Assembly (NCBI GenBank): GCA_965200945.1
Contig: OZ241749.1
Coordinates: forward strand, 4,588,001-4,652,000
From: JADCRZ01 sp965200945
Lineage (GTDB): Bacteria; Bacteroidota; Bacteroidia; Chitinophagales; Chitinophagaceae
Reading direction: 5' to 3'
Length of the DNA stretch: 64,000 nucleotides
Numbering within the stretch: position 1 is the first letter of the stretch; each line of letters begins with the position of its first letter. Positions 1-7,918 of the stretch are shown piece after piece. Under the pieces are notes generated by a model that was not told the DNA's origin, ran no database searches, and saw only the letters and a list, made by a program, of their open reading frames with translations. The position numbers were made by a program, and so were the translations under genes.

Positions 1-1129
1 TGGTGGTTTCTTCTATCAGTTTCGAGACCTGGTCGGTAGAGAGGTCTGACTGCGACAGGAGATGCTGCAGCGGCCAGGCCAGTACATTCTTGAACCAGGC
101 ATAGGCGTCGCCGAAAGCAGACTGCCCGGCTTCCAGCCCGATCATGCCGGGGATGATGGAGCCGTTCACCTGTCCGCAAATACCTTTTACCAGCTTGCCT
201 TCCATATCGGCTACCGGGGCCACCAGCATGTCGCAGGTGGAAGTGCCCATCACCTTGCTGAGGTGGTAAGGTTCTATCTGTCCGCCCACCGCGCCCATGT
301 GCGCGTCGAAAGCGCCGATGCCGATCACGACGTCGGTAGATAAGCCCAGGCGTTCGGCCCATTCCGGACTGAGAGTGCCTGCCTTGTCGGCGGAGGTATA
401 TGTTTTCTGAAATAATTTGGAGGTAAAGCCTTTCAGCAGCGGGTCAAGCGAAGAGAAGAAATCATCGGGAGGCAGCCCGTCGAATTCTTCGGCCCACAGG
501 CATTTGTGGCCTGCGGAGCAGACGCCGCGTTTCAGGTCGGACGCGTGTTTGCCGCCGGTAAGCAGGAAGGGGATCCAGTCGCAGTGTTCCACCCAGGAGT
601 AGATATGTTTGCGTACCTGTTCGTCTTCGCGGAGTATGTGCAGCAGCTTGGCCCAGAACCATTCGGAGGAGTAGATGCCACCCACGAACTGCAGGTAGTT
701 GGTGTCAAACTTTTTTGCGTGCTCGTTGATCTCGGCAGCTTCCTTTACGCCGGTGTGGTCTTTCCACAGTACGAACATCGCGTTGGGATTGTTCTCGAAG
801 GAAGGGAGCAGGGCAAGCGGGGTGCCGGTTTCATCGACGGCTACCGGTGTAGAGCCGGTGGTGTCGATGGAGATGGCTTTCACGTTGGCTGCCACGGCAT
901 GACCGGCTTGTATCAGGCATCTTTTGATGGTTTGTTCGAGCCCTTCGACATAGTCGAGCGGATGCTGGCGGAACTGGTTGAGGGGAGCGTTGCAAAAGAG
1001 GGCGTCTTTCCAGCGGGGGTAGTTGTATACGGAAGAGGCGACCACCTGCCCGTTGGAGGCATCAGCAATGATGGAGCGCACGGAGTCGGTTCCGTAATCC
1101 ACGCCGATTACATACATTTCGTTTTTCAT
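1..1129 (-). CDS. araB: Ribulokinase AraB, 3' end cut by window edge
   Basis: Phosphorylates L-ribulose to L-ribulose-5-phosphate, the second step of cytoplasmic L-arabinose catabolism. About 376 codons from the N-terminus are present and the C-terminal part lies outside the window. The protein opens with the FGGY-kinase phosphate loop VIGVDYGTDSVRS and has a conserved-looking WKDHTG segment. The motifs SAGHKCLWAEEF, GAFDAHMGAVGG and MGTSTCDM are typical of AraB rather than xylulokinase or glycerol kinase. The ATG at 1129 follows a TAnnTTTG box at 1170-1177. The Nudix-type AraR gene lies directly upstream on the same strand, which supports an arabinose operon continuing beyond the window. Identification is firm; the missing end cannot be assessed. 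Confidence 0.93.
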   Translation of the reverse strand, partial: MKNEMYVIGVDYGTDSVRSIIADASNGQVVASSVYNYPRWKDALFCNAPLNQFRQHPLDYVEGLEQTIKRCLIQAGHAVAANVKAISIDTTGSTPVAVDETGTPLALLPSFENNPNAMFVLWKDHTGVKEAAEINEHAKKFDTNYLQFVGGIYSSEWFWAKLLHILREDEQVRKHIYSWVEHCDWIPFLLTGGKHASDLKRGVCSAGHKCLWAEEFDGLPPDDFFSSLDPLLKGFTSKLFQKTYTSADKAGTLSPEWAERLGLSTDVVIGIGAFDAHMGAVGGQIEPYHLSKVMGTSTCDMLVAPVADMEGKLVKGICGQVNGSIIPGMIGLEAGQSAFGDAYAWFKNVLAWPLQHLLSQSDLSTDQVSKLIEETT

Positions 1130-1139
1130 ACAGCAATTC

Positions 1140-1154
1140 GTGTCAGATTAACAC
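1140..1154. promoter_or_regulatory. Possible AraR operator upstream of araB
   Basis: A short interrupted palindrome, GTGT-N7-ACAC, lies between the -7 box (1170-1177) and the araB start. This is where a repressor would block the initiating polymerase. The arms are only 4 bp, so chance is a real alternative. Confidence 0.25.
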
Positions 1155-1169
1155 TTATTTTTTGTGTGC

Positions 1170-1177
1170 CAAATTTA
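1170..1177 (-). promoter_or_regulatory. -7 promoter box for araB
   Basis: Read on the minus strand the sequence is TAAATTTG, a perfect TAnnTTTG box of the Bacteroidota primary sigma factor. It lies in the gap between the araR stop and the araB start and would give a leader of about 35 nt. No clear -33 TTG was found at the expected distance. Confidence 0.5.
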
Positions 1178-1188
1178 TGGTAAAATCT

Positions 1189-1890
1189 TTAGATTCTGGG
1201 GTTGGGAATAAAATTAAGGATTGTGTGAAACTTGCTGTTGTATTTCTTTTTATTCAGCTTGTAATAAAAAGCGCCCCGTTTGGAGCTTTCCTTGTCTTTG
1301 TCTTTCTGCTTCACCAGGAGCTGGGTCGACAGCACTTTGCGGCTGAAGTTCCGTTTGTCGATCATGCCGCCGTACACGCCTTCGTACAGGGTCTGGAGCT
1401 GGGGCAGGGTGAATTTTCCGGGCAGGAGTTCAAACAGGATCGGGTGCAGGGCGGCTTTGTACCGCAGTTTCTTGCGCGCCATGTCTACGATCGCGGTATG
1501 GTCGAAAATAAGGTCGGGACTGTTCTGCAGCGAGAACCATTCGGCCTGGTAATGGGCGTTGATCTGCGTTTCGTACCGGTCGATGTCGATCAGGGTGAAG
1601 AAGGTTACGGAGAGGGTGCGTTCGATGGGATCGCGGTTGGGGTCGCTGAAAGAGTGCATCTGTTCCATGTATACGTTCTCGAGGCCGGTCAGTTCCTTGA
1701 GTACGCGCGCGGCCGCGTTCTCGCAGCTTTCGTCGCCGTGTACAAAACCGCCCATCAGGCTCCAGTTGCCTTTTTCCGGTTCGAAACCTCTTTTTATCAG
1801 GAGTATCTTCAGGTCTTTCCCATCAAAGCCAAAAATTACACAGTCGACCGCGATCAGCACCCTGTCTTGCCTGGCATAACGTTTTATCAT
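1189..1890 (-). CDS. araR: Nudix-type transcriptional regulator, probable AraR
   Basis: A 233-aa protein with an N-terminal Nudix fold and a C-terminal winged-helix region (about residues 150-225), the architecture of NrtR/AraR regulators. The Nudix box at residues 48-70 is degenerate: the G, first E and R are kept, but the E after the R is V and one of the later paired acidic residues is L. Hydrolase activity is therefore unlikely and a ligand-sensing role fits. Bacteroides thetaiotaomicron controls arabinose genes with a regulator of this type. The gene lies 59 bp upstream of araB on the same strand, so L-arabinose is the likely effector. Assignment to AraR rests mainly on that context; family membership is clear. 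Confidence 0.83.
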   Translation of the reverse strand: MIKRYARQDRVLIAVDCVIFGFDGKDLKILLIKRGFEPEKGNWSLMGGFVHGDESCENAAARVLKELTGLENVYMEQMHSFSDPNRDPIERTLSVTFFTLIDIDRYETQINAHYQAEWFSLQNSPDLIFDHTAIVDMARKKLRYKAALHPILFELLPGKFTLPQLQTLYEGVYGGMIDKRNFSRKVLSTQLLVKQKDKDKESSKRGAFYYKLNKKKYNSKFHTILNFIPNPRI

Positions 1891-2006
1891 CCTTCAGAAA
1901 TTGTAAAAGCTTTGGTGTCTGTGAATAGGAGAATGCTTCACAATATATGATTAAATGCGAATCGGGCAGAAAATGACAAAACAGGAATAAAGAGAAGCCC
2001 CGGCAT

Positions 2007-2036
2007 AAAAAAAGCCCTCTGTAGAAACAGAAGGCC
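2007..2036 (-). terminator. Intrinsic terminator after the aminotransferase gene
   Basis: On the minus strand a 9-bp stem (GCCTTCTGT paired with ACAGAGGGC, one wobble) closes a TTCT loop and is followed by seven T. It lies about 145 bp beyond the stop of the aminotransferase gene. The A/T-rich stretch 2045-2180 between them shows no gene. Confidence 0.8.
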
Positions 2037-2181
2037 TCAACGATTGCTTGCCATATGAAAAAGTTACAAAATCAAATTATATATTTTTATAATGCTTAAT
2101 TTCTGATGTAAATATCAATAAAAAATCTAAAATCGAAGCAAATATCAATGTATAAAATTTTTAATAATATTAATAAATAAA

Positions 2182-3378
2182 TTATGTTGTCTTTCCGGGA
2201 TACACTTTCAATGCTTCTTCGAGACAGTCGATTGCCTCATTTATGATATCGACTCTCAAAACATATGCCAGCCGCACCTCATTTTTACCCAGTCCGTCGG
2301 TTTTGTAGAACCCGGTGGCAGGTGCCAGCATAACTGTTTTCTGGTTATAAGAGAAATCTTCCAGCAGCCACTGGCAAAAGCGGTCAGAATCATCGACGGG
2401 CAACTTCGCCATCGCATAGAACGCTCCGCCCGGGTTTGGGCAAAATACACCCGGTATGGCATTGAGGCGTTCAACAATCGCATCCCGCCGCCGCTGGTAC
2501 TCTGCCTTTGTTTTGTCGAAATAATTGTCCGCCAGGTCAACAGCCGCTTCTCCCAGGATCTGTCCCAGCCCCGGCGGGCTCAGTCTTGCCTGTGCAAATT
2601 TCATCACCGCGTCGAGCACCTGCCGATTTTTGGTTACCAGGGCACCGATGCGGGCGCCGCAGGCGCTGTAGCGTTTGCTGATCGTGTCCATCAGCACCAC
2701 GTTCTCTTCTGCCCCTTCCAGCTGCATGGCGCTGGTATGCGTTCCTTCATAGCAGAATTCGCGGTATGCCTCATCGGAAAAGAGGTAGAGGTTGTGTTTG
2801 AGGATGATCTCCTTGAGCCTTTCCATCTCCTCCCGGCTGTAGAGGTAACCGGTAGGGTTGTTCGGATTGCAGATCACGATGGCTTTTGTTTTGTCCGTGA
2901 TCTTTTTCTCGAAGTCTTCGATGGGAGGGAGGGCAAAACCGGTGTCGATGGAAGAAGTGATGGGAACGACGGTTACGCCGGCCGCCACTGCAAAGCCGTT
3001 GTAGTTGGCGTAAAACGGCTCCGGAATAATGACCTCATCGCCGCTGTCGAGGCAGCTCATGAACCCGAACAGGATCGCTTCGGAGCCGCCGGTAGTGATA
3101 ATGATCTGCTGGTGGTTTACCTCGATGCCCGTCTTTTGATAGTATTGCACCAGCTTTCTGCGGTAACTTTCATTGCCGGCGCTGTGACTGTATTCGAGCA
3201 CCGGAAGCTCCAGGTTGCGGATCGCATCCATGATCACCGGAGGCGTTTCTATATCGGGCTGACCGATGTTGAGATGATATACGCTGATGCCTTTTCTTTT
3301 GGCTGCTTCGGCATAGGGAGCCAGCTTTCTGATGGGAGAGGGCGGCATCAACTGGCCGCGGCGGCTGATGGTTAACAT
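2182..3378 (-). CDS. PLP-dependent class I/II aminotransferase (aspartate aminotransferase-like)
   Basis: A 398-aa fold-type I aminotransferase. Visible cofactor signatures are NPNNPTG at residues 171-177, SDEAYREF at 201-208 (D202 for the pyridine nitrogen, Y205 for the phenolic oxygen), and the Schiff-base lysine K235 in SKRYSACGARIG. Length is normal for the AspC-type subgroup. It probably moves the amino group between an amino acid and 2-oxoglutarate in the cytoplasm. The amino-acid substrate cannot be read from sequence, so no gene symbol is given. A TAnnTTTG box ends 5 nt before the ATG, suggesting a leaderless message. The gene appears monocistronic, bounded by hairpin terminators. Confidence 0.85.
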   Translation of the reverse strand: MLTISRRGQLMPPSPIRKLAPYAEAAKRKGISVYHLNIGQPDIETPPVIMDAIRNLELPVLEYSHSAGNESYRRKLVQYYQKTGIEVNHQQIIITTGGSEAILFGFMSCLDSGDEVIIPEPFYANYNGFAVAAGVTVVPITSSIDTGFALPPIEDFEKKITDKTKAIVICNPNNPTGYLYSREEMERLKEIILKHNLYLFSDEAYREFCYEGTHTSAMQLEGAEENVVLMDTISKRYSACGARIGALVTKNRQVLDAVMKFAQARLSPPGLGQILGEAAVDLADNYFDKTKAEYQRRRDAIVERLNAIPGVFCPNPGGAFYAMAKLPVDDSDRFCQWLLEDFSYNQKTVMLAPATGFYKTDGLGKNEVRLAYVLRVDIINEAIDCLEEALKVYPGKTT

Positions 3379-3382
3379 GCTG

Positions 3383-3390
3383 CAAAAATA
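3383..3390 (-). promoter_or_regulatory. -7 box immediately before the aminotransferase start
   Basis: The minus strand reads TATTTTTG, a perfect TAnnTTTG match. Its last base is 5 nt upstream of the A of the ATG at 3378, so the predicted transcription start falls on or next to the start codon. No -33 TTG is evident. Confidence 0.45.
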
Positions 3391-3410
3391 GGCTGCATGG
3401 TGTTAGAAAT

Positions 3411-3442
3411 AGAAAAAGGCTGCATCAAATCTGATACAGCCT
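3411..3442 (-). terminator. Intrinsic terminator after the DUF1573 pair
   Basis: On the minus strand an 11-bp stem (AGGCTGTATCA with TGATGCAGCCT, one wobble) and a GATT loop are followed by TTTTC. It sits 37 bp after the stop of the second DUF1573 gene. Confidence 0.75.
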
Positions 3443-3478
3443 CTTTCTGTTATGCTCAACAAGAATTATCGATCCGGA

Positions 3479-3904
3479 TCAACTGTTCTTTTTGCCTTTG
3501 TTCGCTTCAAACTTGGCAAAATCTGCTGAATTCAATACTTCCCCGGTGATCTTCAGTTCAATGGGCAGGTCGTAGCCCGACACTTTTACCTGGATGGATT
3601 TTTCAAAGGTGCCTGCAGCGGCAGCATTGAAGCCGGCAGAAACTTTGTCTTTTTTGCTTTTGGCAACAGGTGCCTTCGGCCAAGTTGGTGTGGTGCATCC
3701 GCAGCTGGCGGTAGCCGATTCAATCACAACCGGTTTGGTGCCATCGTTGGTGAAAGCAAAATCGTAGGTAACCGGGGTGCCCTGTTTGATCTTGCCAAAA
3801 TCATGTTTTGTTTCAGCGAATTTAACGACAGCGTCCGCTTTCTGCTGGGCGACCGCAAACGTTGCGAGTACGCATGTAAGAAGGATCAGAAAAATAGATT
3901 TCAT
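3479..3904 (-). CDS. DUF1573 domain protein, second of a tandem pair
   Basis: A 141-aa exported protein with a Sec signal peptide at residues 1-19 ending near AVAQ. The DUF1573 core follows: KHDFGKIKQGTPVTYDFAFTN, then SCGCTTPTWPKAPV and an immunoglobulin-like beta-rich end. The paired cysteines in SCGCTTP are the family hallmark. Function is unknown; the fold resembles Ig-like or abnormal-spindle-type beta sandwiches of the periplasm. It starts 1 bp after the upstream paralogue's stop codon, so the two are co-transcribed and probably translationally coupled. The C-terminus is lysine-rich. Family assignment is strong, function open. Confidence 0.88.
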   Translation of the reverse strand: MKSIFLILLTCVLATFAVAQQKADAVVKFAETKHDFGKIKQGTPVTYDFAFTNDGTKPVVIESATASCGCTTPTWPKAPVAKSKKDKVSAGFNAAAAGTFEKSIQVKVSGYDLPIELKITGEVLNSADFAKFEANKGKKNS

Positions 3905-3905
3905 A

Positions 3906-4367
3906 CTACTGGTTTGTTGTTTGTTTAAGCATGTTCACTGCTGCGTTCTGGGGAGCAGGCGTGGTAGGTGCTTTAGAAACATTCCCTTTGATGGTAAGGG
4001 TTTTTACGTGACCGCCGTTGTAATAGATGGTGACGGTTTTTTCGAAATTGCCTTCGTTGGCGGCGTTGTAACCAACGTTTATCTGTGTAGTGCCGCCCGG
4101 AGCCACCGGCTCTTTTTTCCATACCGGAGTGGTACAGCCACAGCTGGCCTGTACATTTTCCAGCTTCAGCGAATCGGTGGAGTTGTTGTTAACGGTGAAC
4201 TCATGGGTAACCGGCTGTCCCTGCTGGATCTTGCCGAAGTCGAACGCGTTTTCCTTCAAGACCAGCATTTCCTGGGCGGCAGGCTTTGCTGAGGTGTTGA
4301 TGGCCTGGGCTTTTACGCCTGTGCTAACGGCCGCAGCGATCAGCATGAATCCAATTATTCTTTTCAT
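3906..4367 (-). CDS. DUF1573 domain protein, first of a tandem pair
   Basis: A 153-aa exported protein with a signal peptide (residues 1-20, cleavage near VKA-QA). Its DUF1573 domain has the same landmarks as the downstream paralogue: FDFGKIQQGQPVTHEFTVNN, ASCGCTTPVWKKEPVAPG, and a closing strand region around VKTLTIKGNV. The two genes look like a local duplication that has diverged. The promoter is probably the TAAATTTG box at 4400-4407, giving a leader of about 30 nt. Function is unknown; a secreted beta-sandwich protein in the periplasm or envelope is the best description. Confidence 0.88.
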   Translation of the reverse strand: MKRIIGFMLIAAAVSTGVKAQAINTSAKPAAQEMLVLKENAFDFGKIQQGQPVTHEFTVNNNSTDSLKLENVQASCGCTTPVWKKEPVAPGGTTQINVGYNAANEGNFEKTVTIYYNGGHVKTLTIKGNVSKAPTTPAPQNAAVNMLKQTTNQ

Positions 4368-4399
4368 AAGTTTTTTTAGTATGAATATTAACGAGCAAA

Positions 4400-4407
4400 C
4401 AAATTTA
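4400..4407 (-). promoter_or_regulatory. -7 box for the DUF1573 operon
   Basis: The minus strand reads TAAATTTG, a perfect TAnnTTTG match located 33 bp upstream of the first DUF1573 ATG. No convincing -33 element was seen. Confidence 0.45.
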
Positions 4408-4497
4408 CATATTGCAGGGACATATGTTGCAGAAAAGTTGGAAAAGCCCTGATTTTAACAAGTAACCCTTAAGGCCACACCAGCAGATGCCTGCATC

Positions 4498-4758
4498 TTA
4501 TTTCACGGTCATATTGTTGATCACCGATTTTACCCCTTTCAGCTCTTTCACCGTGGAGGCGGCCGTATTAAAGGCGGTGGAATCTTTTACCGCGCCCGTG
4601 AGCGTAACCACGCCATCGGCCACGCCTACCTGTATGGCCGGATCGAGGATGGTAACGGCAGACTGCACGTCTTTCTCAATCTTCGTGTCGTTGCTTGGCT
4701 GGCATGAAAGAAGGAAGGACAAGCCCGCCGTCAGAATAAATCCGCCTGCATGTTTCAT
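4498..4758 (-). CDS. Small BON-domain lipoprotein
   Basis: An 86-aa protein. Residues 1-19 form a lipoprotein signal ending in the lipobox LLSC, so the mature protein should be lipid-anchored at C19. Residues about 26-85 match one BON domain (as in OsmY): an initial helix with KIEKDVQSAV, then the strand-turn-strand VADGVVTLTGAV, and a final helix-strand ending in VKSVINNMTV. BON domains bind phospholipid or envelope surfaces. The gene is separate from the DUF1573 pair by 130 bp and divergent from the sugar dehydrogenase gene. Family assignment is good; a specific role cannot be assigned. Confidence 0.82.
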   Translation of the reverse strand: MKHAGGFILTAGLSFLLSCQPSNDTKIEKDVQSAVTILDPAIQVGVADGVVTLTGAVKDSTAFNTAASTVKELKGVKSVINNMTVK

Positions 4759-4932
4759 AAGTGGGAGTTTAGCTGCTGCAAAATACCGATCCCTGTCCAG
4801 AATCCGGTTCTAAATAATTAAATTCCGGTTTATTATCGGGTAAAAATCTTACATTACCCAGCAACTGTGTGCAGCATTTTTGCGTATTTTCTTCACACAG
4901 TCTTCCAATCGCTTGTCTGAAAAACTATACCT

Positions 4933-6648
4933 ATGCGCTATTTCTGTTCTTCCCTCAAAGACCGGGCATTTTATGCCCTTATCTTCTCCGTTTGTATCCT
5001 GAGCTGCTCATCCCTTTCCCCGCAAACACCCACCTTGTTTTTCAACCCTGTCATCAGTTCCGGACTGACTTCGCCGGTTGACATCGTGAATGCCAGTGAT
5101 GGTAGTAACCGCCTGTTTGTGGTGGAGCGCGGAGGCACCGTGAAGATCCTTAGCGGGGGCACCCTGCTCGGCGCCAGTTTTCTGGATGTTTCTTCCCTTG
5201 TCGGCACCGATGGTGAAAGGGGCCTGCTCAGCATGGCCTTTCATCCGGCGTTCAGCACCAACGGATTCTTTTTTGTTTATTATGCAGACAGGAACGGCGA
5301 TGTTACCGTAGCGCGGTACCATGTGAACCCCGCCCAGCCCAATGTGGCCGAGCCTTCCAGCGGACAGGTGCTGCTGGCCATCAACCACCGCGAGTTCTCG
5401 AACCACAACGGGGGCAAGCTCAATTTCGGGGTGGATGGCAACCTGTATTTTGCTGTCGGCGATGGCGGAAACGGCGGCGACCCTCATTTCAATGCCCAGA
5501 ACGGCAACGTGCTGCTCGGAAAAATGATGCGCATCAATGTAGATAATTTTACGACGGCGCCTTACTATTCCATTCCGCCCGATAATCCGTTTGTGACTGA
5601 TCCTGATGTGGCCGACGAGATCTGGGCCCTGGGACTGCGCAATCCTTTCCGCTGGAGCTTCGACCGGCTCACGCACGACATGTGGATCGGGGATGTAGGA
5701 CAAAATCTTTGGGAAGAAGTGGATTTCAGACCGGCGGGCAACACCGGCGGTGTCAACTACGGATGGCGCTGTATGGAAGGCAATCATACCTATAACGACA
5801 GCGGATGCAACCTGGGAAGCAATTATGTTGCGCCTGTCTTTGAATACACCCACAACGCCACCGGAGGCATATCCATCACCGGCGGATATGTTTACCGCGG
5901 AACCGACTACCCGTCGCTGTACGGCAAATACCTGTGCGTGGATTATGGAACGGGCAACGGCTGGCTCATACAGCCGGATGGCAGCGGTGGCTGGGCCGTC
6001 AGCGCTGTTACGGGCTTGCCTGCTTCAATTGTAGGTTTCGGCGAAAGCGAAAGCGGTGAACTGTATGCCGTAAACATCGGCAACAACACGGTGTATCGTG
6101 TACAGGTAACCGGTACCCTGCCGGTGAAACTGCAGACGTTTACCGTAGCGGAGAAAGACGGCCGCCACCTGCTCAGCTGGACAACCGCCTCCAGTGAAAG
6201 CGGTACCGTTTTCGAAGTAGAGTCCAGCCGCAACGGCTCCGATTTCAGCGCGATCGGAAAGGTGCCGGCAGATAATTCACGCGCCATTGCCAGCTACCAT
6301 TTCGAAAACACGGCACCTGCCGGGGGAGCGGTGTACTACCGCCTGAAGATCAAAGAACCAGGAGGCGCCATCTCCTATTCCGCCGTCGTAAAAATGGATC
6401 TCGCAGAAGACAACCTCGTGCAGGTGTCGCCCACGCTGGTACGAAACGGCCAGCTCACCATCAAATTATCACGCTCCTTTACCAGCCTCCAGATCATGGA
6501 TATAAACGGCCGGAGCATCCGGAAGAAAACACTGGATGGAAATGCGGGAATTATTTATGAAGACCTATCGGGACTTACGAAGGGCATGTATATCATCCGG
6601 CTGACAGGCACGGGCAAGGACGTTACAAAACGGATCACGGTGGAGTAA
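4933..6648 (+). CDS. Secreted PQQ-dependent sugar dehydrogenase with T9SS sorting domain
   Basis: A 571-aa exported protein of the soluble glucose/sorbosone dehydrogenase family (six-bladed propeller, PQQ and calcium). After a signal sequence (about residues 1-30) the catalytic domain runs to about residue 395. It has NHREFSNHNGGKL with probable catalytic base H158, GDGGNGGD at 176-183, LGLRNPFRWSFDR near 234-246, and DVGQNLWEEVDF. A linker domain follows. The last 75 or so residues (VSPTLVRNGQLTI ... GMYIIRLTGTGKDVTKRI) form a type A T9SS sorting domain, so the enzyme is probably exported to the cell surface. The aldose substrate and electron acceptor are unknown. A near-match -7 box (CATTTTTG) lies at 4875-4882. 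Confidence 0.88.
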   Translation: MRYFCSSLKDRAFYALIFSVCILSCSSLSPQTPTLFFNPVISSGLTSPVDIVNASDGSNRLFVVERGGTVKILSGGTLLGASFLDVSSLVGTDGERGLLSMAFHPAFSTNGFFFVYYADRNGDVTVARYHVNPAQPNVAEPSSGQVLLAINHREFSNHNGGKLNFGVDGNLYFAVGDGGNGGDPHFNAQNGNVLLGKMMRINVDNFTTAPYYSIPPDNPFVTDPDVADEIWALGLRNPFRWSFDRLTHDMWIGDVGQNLWEEVDFRPAGNTGGVNYGWRCMEGNHTYNDSGCNLGSNYVAPVFEYTHNATGGISITGGYVYRGTDYPSLYGKYLCVDYGTGNGWLIQPDGSGGWAVSAVTGLPASIVGFGESESGELYAVNIGNNTVYRVQVTGTLPVKLQTFTVAEKDGRHLLSWTTASSESGTVFEVESSRNGSDFSAIGKVPADNSRAIASYHFENTAPAGGAVYYRLKIKEPGGAISYSAVVKMDLAEDNLVQVSPTLVRNGQLTIKLSRSFTSLQIMDINGRSIRKKTLDGNAGIIYEDLSGLTKGMYIIRLTGTGKDVTKRITVE

Positions 6649-6776
6649 GCAGTTGGCCTTTGGAAGCCAGGGCGTTGCTGTGCCCAGGCAGGAGCAGGAA
6701 GGGGAGGGTGTGTGCAAAGATGCTAAGATGATTTTGTGAAAGCAAAGTAACCAGACCACCTTTTTGTAATCCTTGA

Positions 6777-6800
6777 GGAGGCGCGAGGCATCGCGTTTCC
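6777..6800. repeat. GAGACGC-type short palindrome, divergent copy 1
   Basis: A 24-bp imperfect palindrome with central GGCAT, arms GGAGGCGCGA and TCGCGTTTCC, lying in the gap between the convergent sugar-dehydrogenase and glycosyltransferase genes. It belongs with the copies at 43175, 55046, 57049 and 57095. It could be a REP-like element or act as a bidirectional transcription stop. Confidence 0.55.
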
Positions 6801-6814
6801 GCGAAAAAGGCAGC

Positions 6815-7843
6815 TCACTTCTTCCCGTACAGCCGTTCCTCTACCGATTCCACAACAGCCGCCGGATCGATCTTTTCCATGCATTTGAAATGCCCGAGCG
6901 GGCATCTTTTGTAGCCTATCTTGGAGCAGGGGCGGCACCACAGGCCTTTGACCTCCATGATGTCGAAGCGGGCTTTGCCGGGCGACTGCTTTTGCATCGC
7001 TGCAAGGAAATTGCTGCCGTAGTAGGGCGTCATTCCGAACTCGGGCACCGTATTACCCCAGAGCGATATGATCTGTTTCTTGAAGGCGGCGGCAATGTGC
7101 ATCAGGCCGGTGTCGTTGGTCACGATCAGCCGGGCCCGCCGTACCAGGTCGGCGGATTCATGCAGGGAGAACTTACCGCATGAGTTGTATATCTTGCCCG
7201 GATCTGCTTCCGCAACTTTCTGTCCCAGGTCTGCATCTTCTTTTCCGCCCAGCAGGATCACCGGGTGCTGAAGCTGGCTGCAGAAAGCCCTCAGCTTGTT
7301 CAGCGGATATTTTTTGGTGTTGTGCGCCGCCCCGATCACCACGCCGATATAGCCGGCCATATGCGAAACCGGGATGTCGTTGTCTTTGATCTGCTGATCG
7401 GCCGGCAGAAAGTAATCCAGCCCCGTGCCGTCGTTCTGAACGCCAAATAGGTTAACGGTCTGCATGTAACGGTCCACGATATGGACGTCGGGCATGCGGT
7501 TCCATTTGAAGGTGGTGTACAGCCATTTCTGCGCATTGAGTTTCGGGAAAGAGAGCGCTGTTTTACCGAGTGCCCGCTTGATCCTCGCCGTGCGCAGGTT
7601 GTGGTGAAGGTCGATGATGTAGTCGTAATCTTCCTGCTTCAACTCCTCCATCAATGCATCCATGTTGTTGTTGAGATAGTAGCGCTTGTCGAGATAGGGG
7701 TTCGAGTCGATGAGGGGCTGATAGGCCTGCTTGGTAAGGTAGTGCACTTCTGCCGTTGCCACCTGTTGTTTGAGGCAGCGCACGACCGGCGTGGTCAGCA
7801 CAATGTCGCCGATGGAACTGAAGCGGATGATGAGGAATTTCAT
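6815..7843 (-). CDS. Glycosyltransferase family 9 (heptosyltransferase-like)
   Basis: A 342-aa GT-B glycosyltransferase of family 9. It opens with MKFLIIRFSSIGDIVLTTPV, the family's acceptor-side N-terminus. It carries a nucleotide-sugar site around VTNDTGLMHIAAAFKKQII and GNTVPEFGM. Family members transfer ADP-heptose or related sugars to lipopolysaccharide cores at the inner face of the cytoplasmic membrane. Bacteroidota often carry several, so sugar and acceptor are not assigned. A cysteine-rich C-terminus (CRPCSKIGYKRCPLGHFKC) is also seen in many Bacteroidota members. It lies 75 bp after the MFS gene and could be the last gene of that minus-strand run. Confidence 0.87.
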   Translation of the reverse strand: MKFLIIRFSSIGDIVLTTPVVRCLKQQVATAEVHYLTKQAYQPLIDSNPYLDKRYYLNNNMDALMEELKQEDYDYIIDLHHNLRTARIKRALGKTALSFPKLNAQKWLYTTFKWNRMPDVHIVDRYMQTVNLFGVQNDGTGLDYFLPADQQIKDNDIPVSHMAGYIGVVIGAAHNTKKYPLNKLRAFCSQLQHPVILLGGKEDADLGQKVAEADPGKIYNSCGKFSLHESADLVRRARLIVTNDTGLMHIAAAFKKQIISLWGNTVPEFGMTPYYGSNFLAAMQKQSPGKARFDIMEVKGLWCRPCSKIGYKRCPLGHFKCMEKIDPAAVVESVEERLYGKK

Positions 7844-7918
7844 GGGGAAATTAGCTTATGAAGGCGAACTAAAAAGGTTGAACATAAACACCCATGTCCG
7901 GACCATTTTAATCAACCT

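Noticed and set aside
506..1950. Plus-strand ORFs of 225 and 262 aa over araB and araR
   Set aside because: Antisense shadows; the minus-strand products show AraB and Nudix-regulator motifs.
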